From Casimicrobiaceae bacterium (GTDB lineage: Bacteria; Pseudomonadota; Gammaproteobacteria; Burkholderiales; Casimicrobiaceae): a stretch of 5,677 bases of DNA. Positions 1-5,677 of the stretch are shown one piece after another. The stretch spans positions 1 through 5,677 of the forward strand of contig CATPAO010000187.1 in assembly GCA_955652025.1 (NCBI GenBank). Direction: 5' to 3'. The notes beneath the pieces were generated by a model. The model did not search any database. It was not told the DNA's origin and saw only the letters and a list, made by a program, of their open reading frames with translations. The first letter of the stretch is position 1; every line of letters begins with the position of its first letter. A program made the position numbers and the translations under genes.

Positions 1-1
1 C

Positions 2-133
2 ACTGCGACGGGACTGATCGGTCCCATCGTCAACACCGGCGACGTCCCAGCCGAGCGCAAGGCTGGCGACAAGGTCACGCTGATCGTCGCCTCGATCAAC
101 GAACGGCAGAGACAGATTGCGTTCCGCTGGCCG
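2..133 (+). other. S1-like (OB-fold) domain fragment in frame with the TypA half
   Basis: Residues 1-44 of the open frame read TATGLIGPIVNTGDVPAERK followed by AGDKVTLIVASINERQRQIA and FRWP. The order of a GLI turn, then a GDKVxxxVxxI strand, a short charged turn, and RQIAF resembles the last strands of S1 RNA-binding domains (typical form: GLV...GDxVxVKVLxID..RRISLS). The loop between the GLI turn and GDKV is shorter than in canonical S1. Residues 45-63 form a polar linker rich in D, E, P and Q. Third codon positions are mostly G or C, as in the TypA part, so this stretch is probably coding in this frame. The S1 assignment is by eye only; the domain's beginning lies outside the window. Confidence 0.4.
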
Positions 134-1501
134 ACCGCCGACGACGAGGGGAAACCAACTGATGCGGCTTCGCCGCAGGGCCAGCGCTCGATGCAACCGT
201 TGTTCGAAACGATCATGAGCGCCGTCCCCGCGCCGCGCGATGACGCCGACGGCCCGCTGCAGTTTCAAGTGAGCGCGCTCGACTATTCGAGCTATTTGGG
301 CCGGCTCGGAATCGGACGCATCCGTCGCGGGCGCATGGCGCCGGCGCAGGACGTCGCCGTGCTGCGAGAGCCGCTCGCGGAAGGCGCGCTTCCGGCGCGC
401 GCGAAAATCGGCCAGATCTTCAAGTTCGCGGGACTCGAGCGGATCGCGGTGGAGTGCGCGTCGGCGGGCGACATCGTGCTCGTCACCGGCGTCGACGAAT
501 TATCGATCGGCACGACGCTCGCGGCGCTCGACATGCCCGAAGCCTTGCCGCCGATTCTGGTCGACGAGCCGACACTCGCGATGTATTTCCAGGTGAACAC
601 GTCGCCGCTCGCCGGCCGCGAGGGCAAGTTCGTGACGTCGCGCAACGTCCGCGATCGGCTGATGAAGGAGCTCCTCACCAACATGGCGTTGCGGGTCGAG
701 GAGACCGCCGACACCGACGTCTTCCTCGTGTCGGGGCGCGGCGAGCTGCACCTCACGATCCTGATCGAGAACATGCGCCGTGAAGGCTACGAGGTCGCGG
801 TCTCGCGTCCGCGCGTCGTGTTGCACGACATCGACGGCGTCAGCTGCGAGCCGTACGAAGCGCTGTCGGTCGACGTCGAAGAGCAGCATCAGGGCGCCGT
901 GATGGAAGCGCTGGGGCAGCGTCGCGGCGACCTGACCGACATGGCCTCCGACAGCCGCGGCCGGGCGCGGCTCGATTACCGCATCCCGGCGCGCGGGCTC
1001 ATCGGCTTCCAGGGCGAGTTCATGAACCTGACGCGCGGCACCGGCCTCATCAGCCATGTGTTCGACGGTTATGCGCCGGTCAAGGGCGATATCCCGGAGC
1101 GCCGCAACGGCGTGCTGATTTCGCAGGAAGACGGCGACGCGGTCGCGTACGCGCTATGGAAGCTGCAGGAGCGCGGCCGGATGTTCGTGTCGCCCGGCGA
1201 CAAGCTCTACGAAGGGATGGTGATCGGCATCCACAGTCGCGACAACGACCTCGTGGTCAACCCGATCAAGGGCAAGCAACTCACCAACGTCCGCGCATCG
1301 GGCAAGGACGACGCGATCCTTCTGACCCCGCCGATCGCGTTGACGCTCGAGTACGCGGTCGAGTTCATCGCCGACGACGAGCTCGCCGAAGTCACGCCGA
1401 AGTCGATCCGTATTCGCAAGCGGCACCTGAAGGGACACGATCGCAAGCGCGCCGCGCGCGAGTTGGCGGGGGCCGACGAATCGCGAGAGCTCGCCGGCTG
1501 A
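2..1501 (+). CDS. typA: TypA/BipA ribosome-associated protein, C-terminal half; 5' partial, GTPase domain not seen
   Basis: TypA/BipA is a translational GTPase of the EF-G/LepA type that binds the 70S ribosome and helps ribosome assembly and stress adaptation. The frame is open from base 2 to the TGA at 1499-1501 (499 residues). From the Met at base 191 (numbered 1) it follows the family closely: domain II barrel about 21-112 (LDYSSYLGRLGIGRIRRG), domain III about 125-204 (VNTSPLAGREGKFVTSR, SGRGELHLTILIENMRREGY), domain V about 205-295 (DVEEQHQGAVMEALGQRRGD, RIPARGLIGFQGEF) and the BipA-specific CTD about 300-412 (YEGMVIGIHSRDNDLVVNP, GKQLTNVRASG, VTPKSIRIRKRHLK). Full TypA is about 600 residues, with a roughly 200-residue G domain in front. 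Here the 63 preceding residues contain no P-loop, switch or NKxD motif and instead look S1-like. The Met at 191 lies inside the family homology and is probably not a true start. The gene converges on the minus-strand SDR gene with 7 bases between stops. Confidence 0.88.
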   Translation, partial: TATGLIGPIVNTGDVPAERKAGDKVTLIVASINERQRQIAFRWPTADDEGKPTDAASPQGQRSMQPLFETIMSAVPAPRDDADGPLQFQVSALDYSSYLGRLGIGRIRRGRMAPAQDVAVLREPLAEGALPARAKIGQIFKFAGLERIAVECASAGDIVLVTGVDELSIGTTLAALDMPEALPPILVDEPTLAMYFQVNTSPLAGREGKFVTSRNVRDRLMKELLTNMALRVEETADTDVFLVSGRGELHLTILIENMRREGYEVAVSRPRVVLHDIDGVSCEPYEALSVDVEEQHQGAVMEALGQRRGDLTDMASDSRGRARLDYRIPARGLIGFQGEFMNLTRGTGLISHVFDGYAPVKGDIPERRNGVLISQEDGDAVAYALWKLQERGRMFVSPGDKLYEGMVIGIHSRDNDLVVNPIKGKQLTNVRASGKDDAILLTPPIALTLEYAVEFIADDELAEVTPKSIRIRKRHLKGHDRKRAARELAGADESRELAG

Positions 1502-1508
1502 TATTCGT

Positions 1509-2162
1509 TCAGCGGACGCTCGCGGCGCGTATTGCCGGCACGTCGACGATGCGAACCGTGGCGGCGTCCGGCGGATGCTCGACCGCGGCCACCAGCGCAC
1601 CGATCATTTGCGTCAACGTCACGAGGCCCAGCCTTCGCGCCGTGTCGCGCGTTCCCGGCAGCAGTTCCGCCAACGCGTATAGCGGTTTGAGCGCCATCGG
1701 CCACCAATGGCCCGGGCCGAGCACGTACCACGGACGCACGAGCGTCGCGGTGAGTTTCGCTTCGACGATCGCCGCTTCACCCGAAGCACGCGCGGCGACA
1801 TACGCACGCATCGCGGGCGCCGGTTGTGCGACGCTGACGTAGACGAGATGCGCGATCGCCGCCTGCCGCGCGGCTTCGACGCTTGCCCTGATCGATGCGA
1901 GGTCCACGCGTTCGAACTCGAGCGCCTTTGATGGACTCGGATGCGGTGTTCCGACGAGGTGCACGAGCGTCGTGCGGCGCGTGAGCGCGGCAACGAACGA
2001 TGCCGCGTCGAGCGCGTCGCCGGCGATCGCGGTCGCGCCCGCGGGAACTCGGCCCATCGATGTGGGACGCGCAAGCGCGCGAACGGTGTGACCGCGGGCC
2101 CGCAGCGCTTCGATCAGCGCATGGCCGATGTACCCGGTGCCACCGGTGACGAAAACCTCCAT
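1509..2162 (-). CDS. NAD(P)-binding epimerase-like protein (atypical short-chain dehydrogenase)
   Basis: The 217-residue product begins with MEVFVTGGTGYIGHALIEAL, a Rossmann dinucleotide-binding motif (TGGTGYIG at 6-13), followed by a basic RARGHTVRALAR stretch (21-32) that suggests NADP preference. Further SDR-like landmarks are AGDALD (47-52), LVHLVG (66-71), LVYVS (106-110) and LVRPWYVLGPG (141-151). Where extended and atypical SDRs have YxxxK, this protein has Y121-VAA-R125, so the catalytic lysine appears replaced by arginine. It is shorter than full epimerases (about 300 residues) and closest in style to NmrA/NDUFA9-like atypical SDRs, which may bind a nucleotide without classical catalysis. 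The frame stays open upstream to 2303, but the preceding 47 residues are proline-rich and low complexity, so the ATG just before the Rossmann fold was chosen. No good Shine-Dalgarno is present; a GGCGGG directly abuts the ATG. The substrate is unknown. The gene stands alone, divergent from the DUF2891 gene and convergent with typA. Confidence 0.83.
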   Translation of the reverse strand: MEVFVTGGTGYIGHALIEALRARGHTVRALARPTSMGRVPAGATAIAGDALDAASFVAALTRRTTLVHLVGTPHPSPSKALEFERVDLASIRASVEAARQAAIAHLVYVSVAQPAPAMRAYVAARASGEAAIVEAKLTATLVRPWYVLGPGHWWPMALKPLYALAELLPGTRDTARRLGLVTLTQMIGALVAAVEHPPDAATVRIVDVPAIRAASVR

Positions 2163-2329
2163 CCCGCCGGCGGAGGGAGACGCTGTCGAGTCCACCGCAG
2201 TAGGATACGACGGCGATGAGAAACCGCCGGGCCAAGGTGCGGGTGCACCCCTCCAGGGGCAGCGCGGCGGTGCGAGCCGCAAGCGCGGGGGTCCATATGC
2301 CACTTGTCCTCGTTGGGGATCCGACCCGA
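2163..2329. promoter_or_regulatory. Divergent intergenic region, likely promoters for both flanking units
   Basis: These 167 bases separate the start of the minus-strand SDR gene from the chosen start of the plus-strand DUF2891 gene, so both transcription units should start here. A TATCCT hexamer on the minus strand (near 2203-2208) could be a -10 box, but the nearest -35-like TTGGCC lies about 22 bases away, which is too far for a standard sigma-70 promoter. No clear operator palindrome or riboswitch is visible. The assignment rests on gene orientation, not on a recognised promoter. Part of the region could be coding if the DUF2891 gene starts at the upstream ATG codons at 2216 or 2297. Confidence 0.4.
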
Positions 2330-3358
2330 ATGACTGTCTTGGACGCCGCTACCGCCGCACGATTTGCCGACATCGCGCTGTCGAATGTCGAGTGCGAGTA
2401 TCCGAACAAGCCGGACCATGTCGTGGGCAACGTCGGCGACGTGCGGAGCCAGCGCGCGCAACACCCGGTGTTCTATGGCAGCTTCGATTGGCATTCCTGC
2501 GTGCACATGCATTGGCTGCTCGCACGTTTGTGGCGGCTCTTCCCGGTGCTCCCACAGCGCGACGCGATTGCGCATCTTTTCGACCGCCATTTCACGCCCG
2601 ACGCGATTGCCGGAGAAATTGCCTATCTCGCGCGGCCGGAAGAGCAATCATTCGAGCGTACCTACGGCTGGGCGTGGCTCCTCAAACTGACGGAAGAGCT
2701 GACCGACCTCGAAGGCGACGGAGGCCGCTGGTCCGAGGCGATGGCGCCGCTCGCCGACGCATTCGTCGCGCGCTACATGGACTATCTGCCGCGCGCGCAA
2801 TACCCGTGGCGCTACGGTCTGCACGCGAACAGCGCGTTCGGTCTCGCCTTTGCGCTCGACTACGCGCGGGCGGTGGGTGAGCGGCCCCTCGAGGGCCTGT
2901 GCGTCGACAAGGCGCGCGTTTGGTTCGCTAACGATCGCGACGCGCCAGCGGCGTGGGAGCCTTCGGGCGCCGATTTTCTGTCGCCGACGCTGATCGAGGC
3001 GGAATTGATGCGACGGATCGAAGACCCGGCCGCGTTCGGCAAGTGGCTTGCGGCGCTTCTGCCCGGATTCGTTCGACGCGAGCCCGCGACGCTTTTCACA
3101 CCGGTGGCGGTGAGCGACCGCAGCGATGGGCACATCGTTCACCTCGACGGCCTCAACCTGTCGCGCGCCTGGTGCTTTCGCGGCATCGCAGCCACGCTGC
3201 CGAACCACGATGCCCGTGCGCCGATCGCCGTCGCGGCGGCGCGCGCGCATTTTGCGGCGGGGCAGGCCGGACTCGAGAGCGGTGAGTACGCCGGCGCGCA
3301 CTGGCTCGCGACATTTGCAACGCTTGCGCTCACGGGCGGGCAGGACGGCGGCTGCTAA
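2330..3358 (+). CDS. DUF2891 family protein of unknown function
   Basis: The 342-residue product matches my recollection of the DUF2891 family: YPNKPDHV at 24-31, HPVFYGSFDWHSCVHMHWLL at 45-64, FERTYGWAWLLKL at 108-120, RYGLHANSAFGLAFALDYAR at 161-180, WEPSGADFLSPTLIEAELMR at 209-228, HLDGLNLSRAWC at 271-282 and EYAGAHWLATFA at 319-330. Many conserved His, Trp, Asp and Glu residues in helical segments suggest an all-helical, possibly toroid-like enzyme fold, but this is inference and no reaction is known to me. There is no signal peptide or membrane helix, so it is probably cytoplasmic. The frame also offers ATGs at 2216 and 2297. The start at 2330 (MTVLDAATAARFADIALSNV) was chosen because it gives the family's usual N-terminus; GGGG at 2315-2318 is a weak, distant Shine-Dalgarno. 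A start at 2297, preceded by GGGGG, is the main alternative. It is the first gene of a likely operon with rmuC, 12 bases downstream. Confidence 0.83.
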   Translation: MTVLDAATAARFADIALSNVECEYPNKPDHVVGNVGDVRSQRAQHPVFYGSFDWHSCVHMHWLLARLWRLFPVLPQRDAIAHLFDRHFTPDAIAGEIAYLARPEEQSFERTYGWAWLLKLTEELTDLEGDGGRWSEAMAPLADAFVARYMDYLPRAQYPWRYGLHANSAFGLAFALDYARAVGERPLEGLCVDKARVWFANDRDAPAAWEPSGADFLSPTLIEAELMRRIEDPAAFGKWLAALLPGFVRREPATLFTPVAVSDRSDGHIVHLDGLNLSRAWCFRGIAATLPNHDARAPIAVAAARAHFAAGQAGLESGEYAGAHWLATFATLALTGGQDGGC

Positions 3359-3370
3359 ACTGCGGTCATC

Positions 3371-4693
3371 ATGAATGGCGTGTCGGAAACAATCGTCGCG
3401 GTCGCGGTCGTCGCGATTCTCGTGCTCGTCGTCGTCACGCTGTTTCGCTTGGCCTCGATCGCACGCGAGCGTGACACCGCGACGCGAGAAGCGGCCGACC
3501 TCCGCGCGCGCCTCGACGCTTTCGCACAGGCGACGGCCGAGCACGAGCGCGACATGCGGGGCGACCTCGCGACCGCACGGCGGGAGCAGGGCGACGCGGC
3601 CTCGGTGTTGCGCAACGAGGTCGGCGTTCGCCTCGCGCAATTCCAGCAGGGAACGCAACAGTCGCTCGCCGACGCCAACACCGCGCAGAGCGCGCAAATG
3701 CGGCAATTCGGCGAGCGTCTGGGTGAGCTCACCAAAACCGTCGAGCAGAAGCTGGACGGATTGCGCAACGAGAACGCGAAAAAGCTCGACGAAATGCGCG
3801 CGACGGTCGACGAAAAACTGCAGACGACACTGGAGACGCGGCTCGGCGAATCGTTCAAGCAGGTCTCCGAGCGTCTCGAGCAGGTTCACCGCGGTCTCGG
3901 CGAAATGCAGAACCTTGCCGCCGGCGTCGGCGACTTGAAGCGCGTGCTGTCGAACGTCAAGACGCGCGGCGGCTGGGGCGAAGTTCAATTGGAGGCGCTG
4001 CTCGACGAATTCATGCCACAGCAATACGACAAAAACGTGGAGACCCGGCGCGGCAGCGGTGCGCGCGTCGAGTTCGCCATCCGTCTCCCCGGCAAGGGCG
4101 ACGACGGCGCGCCTTGCTGGCTCCCGATCGATGCGAAATTCCCGCTCGACGATTGGCAGCGCCTGCAGGATGCGCAGGAACGCGCCGACGTCGTGGGGGC
4201 GGACGTCGCGCGGAAGGCGCTCGCCGATTTTCTGCGGCAGCAAGCGCGGACGATTCGCGACAAGTACATCGAGCCGCCGGCGACGACCGATTTCGCCATC
4301 CTGTTCCTGCCGACCGAAGGTCTCTACGCCGAAATGATGGCGCGGCCGGGCTTCACCGATTCGATCCAACGGGAATACCGTGTGCTCTTGACCGGCCCTA
4401 CGAACCTGGCGGCGTTGCTCAACAGTCTGCAAATGGGGTTTCGCACGCTGGCGATCGAGCAGCGGTCGAGCGAGGTCTGGCGCGTGCTGGGCGCCGTCAA
4501 GAACGAATTCGCGCGGTTCGGCGATGCGCTGGCGCTGACCAAGGATCGCATCGACAAGGCGAGCGAAGAGCTCGAGCGCGTCGGCGTGCGGCGGCGCGCG
4601 CTGGAGCGGCAGCTGCGCTCGGTCGACGCGCTGCCCGAGCCCGAGACGATGAGGCTGCTCGACGTCGCGGACGCGCCGCCGGACGAAAAGTAG
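3371..4693 (+). CDS. rmuC: DNA recombination protein RmuC family, membrane-anchored
   Basis: RmuC proteins are nuclease-like proteins; in E. coli rmuC mutants show more inversions between short inverted repeats, so the protein is thought to limit DNA rearrangement. The 440-residue product has the standard plan. An N-terminal hydrophobic helix (about 5-25, ETIVAVAVVAILVLVVVTLF) anchors it in the membrane. A long charged coiled coil follows (about 30-180). The RmuC core spans about 185-410, with TRGGWGEVQLEALLDEF at 198-214, ARVEFAIRLPG at 231-241, LPIDAKFPLDDW at 251-262, FLPTEGLYAEM at 312-322 and LTGPTNLAALLNSLQMGFR at 340-358. E204/E208, D254 and K256 fit a PD-(D/E)xK nuclease centre of the kind proposed for the family; assigning individual residues is inference. 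Length is normal. The start places the membrane helix right at the N-terminus. The 12-base gap after the DUF2891 gene holds no clear Shine-Dalgarno, suggesting translational coupling. mtfA follows 11 bases downstream. Confidence 0.93.
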   Translation: MNGVSETIVAVAVVAILVLVVVTLFRLASIARERDTATREAADLRARLDAFAQATAEHERDMRGDLATARREQGDAASVLRNEVGVRLAQFQQGTQQSLADANTAQSAQMRQFGERLGELTKTVEQKLDGLRNENAKKLDEMRATVDEKLQTTLETRLGESFKQVSERLEQVHRGLGEMQNLAAGVGDLKRVLSNVKTRGGWGEVQLEALLDEFMPQQYDKNVETRRGSGARVEFAIRLPGKGDDGAPCWLPIDAKFPLDDWQRLQDAQERADVVGADVARKALADFLRQQARTIRDKYIEPPATTDFAILFLPTEGLYAEMMARPGFTDSIQREYRVLLTGPTNLAALLNSLQMGFRTLAIEQRSSEVWRVLGAVKNEFARFGDALALTKDRIDKASEELERVGVRRRALERQLRSVDALPEPETMRLLDVADAPPDEK

Positions 4694-4694
4694 C

Positions 4695-4698
4695 GGAG
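4695..4698 (+). promoter_or_regulatory. Ribosome binding site for mtfA
   Basis: GGAG lies six bases before the ATG at 4705, just after the rmuC TAG. It fixes the mtfA start against the much longer open frame that runs through rmuC in another frame from 4114. Confidence 0.6.
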
Positions 4699-4704
4699 CG
4701 GCGC

Positions 4705-5490
4705 ATGTTCGAAGCGATCCGCAAATGGCGCGAGCGGCGCGTGCTTCGCTCGGCGGCGCTGCCGGACGCCCTGTGGCGCGAAGCGGTGAACGCACAGCCG
4801 TTCCTCGCGATTTATTCCGAAAGCGAATTGGCGCGGCTGCGGCAGAAGGTGGTGTTGTTCCTGAGCGCCAAGAGCATCGTTGGCGCGCGCGACCACGTCG
4901 TGACGCCCCTGCAGCGCACGGTCATTGCGTTGCAGGCCTGCGTGCCCGTGCTGAACCTCGATCTAGCGCTCTACGACGATTTCGAGAACGTGATCGTCTA
5001 CCCCGGCGAGTTCGCGCCTGGCCACGAATGGGAGGACGAATTCGGCGTCGTGCACAAGGACGACGGCACGCTCACCGGCGAGGCGATGCCGCGCGGTCCG
5101 GTGGTCCTTTCGTGGCCCGACGTCGAAGCGTCCGCGGATTGGGACGAGGCGGGCATGAATCTCGTCATCCACGAATTCGCACACAAGATCGACATGCGCG
5201 ACGGAAACGCGAACGGCTGCCCGCCGCTCCCGGCCGATGTCTCGCCATTGCGCTGGCAGCGCACGCTGCAGGAAGCGTTCGACGACTTCGCGCTGCGCGT
5301 CGACCGCGGCGAAGAGACGGCGATCGATCCCTACGCCGCCGAGGATCCGGCCGAATTCTTTGCCGTGCTGTCCGAGGTATTTTTCGTCGATCCCGCCTTG
5401 CTCGTCCGTGAATACCCGGCCGTCTATCAATTGTTCCGGACGTTCTACCGACAGGACCCGGCTCGGCGATCCGCATTGCTGTGCGACTGA
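4705..5490 (+). CDS. mtfA: MtfA family zinc-dependent peptidase (peptidase family M90)
   Basis: E. coli MtfA is a cytosolic zinc aminopeptidase that binds and inactivates the glucose repressor Mlc, thereby affecting ptsG expression. This 261-residue product has the family's usual length (E. coli about 265) and landmarks: an N-terminal basic helix (FEAIRKWRERRVL), FLSAKSIVGA at 52-61, VIALQACVPVLNL at 73-85, the YDDFENVIVYPGEF segment at 90-103, and the metal site NLVIHEFAHKIDMRDG at 152-167 with H156, E157 and H160 forming HExxH. The conserved DPYAAEDPAEFFAVLSEVFF at 208-227 should provide the third zinc ligand, probably E217 by comparison with the E. coli enzyme. No catalytic residue looks missing and there is no signal peptide. 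It is the last gene of the DUF2891-rmuC-mtfA run. Whether an Mlc homologue is the partner in this organism cannot be told from the window. Confidence 0.93.
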   Translation: MFEAIRKWRERRVLRSAALPDALWREAVNAQPFLAIYSESELARLRQKVVLFLSAKSIVGARDHVVTPLQRTVIALQACVPVLNLDLALYDDFENVIVYPGEFAPGHEWEDEFGVVHKDDGTLTGEAMPRGPVVLSWPDVEASADWDEAGMNLVIHEFAHKIDMRDGNANGCPPLPADVSPLRWQRTLQEAFDDFALRVDRGEETAIDPYAAEDPAEFFAVLSEVFFVDPALLVREYPAVYQLFRTFYRQDPARRSALLCD

Positions 5491-5677
5491 CGCGTGCCGG
5501 CCTTCACCGGGTGCGAGCCTGTCTGGAAAAGGGGCACCTGTTGCCTCACCTAAAAACCTGAGTGAAATGTGTTTCGTTGCCTCATGTAAGAATCTGAGTC
5601 AAATTGCTGATCAAAAAGGCATGCTATTTGAGTTCACGTCCGCCGCCGCACTGGTCCGGCCTTGACTTGCCGCACTA
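5491..5677. other. Intergenic tail after mtfA, no gene seen
   Basis: No convincing coding frame lies after the mtfA stop. The first 50 bases are GC-rich like the chromosome; a short CCGG/CCGG pairing (about 5497-5510) lacks a following T run, so it is not a convincing terminator. From about 5541 base composition shifts to AT-rich and the tandem repeat begins. The last 40 bases return toward GC-rich sequence, without recognisable features. Confidence 0.5.
5541..5612. repeat. Two imperfect 36-base tandem copies in AT-rich DNA
   Basis: Copy 1 (5541-5576) and copy 2 (5577-5612) agree at 23 of their first 28 bases; the last 8 bases diverge. The shared pattern is TTGCCTCA, two variable bases, TAAnAAnCTGAGTnAAAT. 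A TTGAGT at 5629-5634 sits 35 bases after the CTGAGT of copy 2 and may be a decayed third copy. TCAAAT (5599-5604) and ATTTGA (5626-5631) form a short inverted pair. The DNA is clearly richer in A and T than the genes to the left, suggesting foreign origin. Evenly spaced, diverged repeats of this size are typical of transposase-binding sites at ends of IS21-type elements. A TG at 5539-5540 directly before copy 1 could be the element's terminal dinucleotide. The IS interpretation is inference. Confidence 0.6.

Noticed and set aside
2163..2303. 47-residue N-terminal extension of the SDR protein
   Set aside because: The extension is proline-rich with no family resemblance and would precede the Rossmann motif, which normally sits at the very N-terminus.
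4114..4704. N-terminal extension of mtfA into the rmuC region
   Set aside because: The translation there is an out-of-frame shadow of rmuC, while the ATG at 4705 has a proper Shine-Dalgarno and gives the family's normal length.
2648..4795. A 715-residue open frame on the minus strand, antisense to the DUF2891 gene and rmuC
   Set aside because: It overlaps two well-recognised genes, has a low-complexity Arg-rich translation with no familiar motif, and is the kind of open antisense frame GC-rich codon use produces.
5491..5520. Possible terminator hairpin after mtfA (CCGG pairing with CCGG)
   Set aside because: The stem is only about four base pairs and no T run follows.
5541..5612. CRISPR array
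   Set aside because: Only two clearly diverged tandem copies with no separate unique spacers of constant length and no cas genes.
5600..5631. Sigma-70 promoter (TTGCTG with TATTTG)
   Set aside because: Spacing is about 15 bases and the -10 match is poor; not better than chance in AT-rich DNA.

Overview
The window is GC-rich with strong G/C preference at third codon positions. Its best-recognised protein, the C-terminal part of TypA/BipA, resembles betaproteobacterial (Burkholderiales-type) versions from memory, so a betaproteobacterium is the likeliest source. This is a judgement by eye, not a search result. Gene density is high and no tRNA, rRNA, CRISPR array or complete mobile element is visible.

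Layout: (1) Bases 2-1501, plus strand, hold an open frame entering from the left edge. From about base 191 it is a clear TypA/BipA C-terminal half (domains II, III, V and CTD). The preceding 63 in-frame residues are not the TypA GTPase domain; they look like the end of an S1-type RNA-binding domain plus a linker. (2) Bases 1509-2162, minus strand, encode a short NAD(P)-binding epimerase-like (atypical SDR) protein, converging on typA with a 7-base gap. (3) A 167-base divergent intergenic region follows. (4) Three plus-strand genes spaced 11-12 bases apart form a probable operon: a DUF2891 protein (2330-3358), rmuC (3371-4693) and mtfA (4705-5490). (5) Bases 5491-5677 are non-coding. Their right part is markedly AT-richer and carries two imperfect 36-base tandem copies, possibly transposase-binding repeats at the end of an insertion sequence that continues beyond the window.

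Functionally the genes are mostly housekeeping or accessory: a ribosome-associated translation GTPase family member (here without a visible G domain), a putative oxidoreductase, a protein of unknown function, a membrane-anchored nuclease-like protein that limits DNA rearrangements, and a zinc peptidase of the MtfA family. No evident new defence or mobile system is present. The two places worth a second look are the edges: the unexpected N-terminal neighbour of the TypA half, and the AT-rich repeat at the right end.
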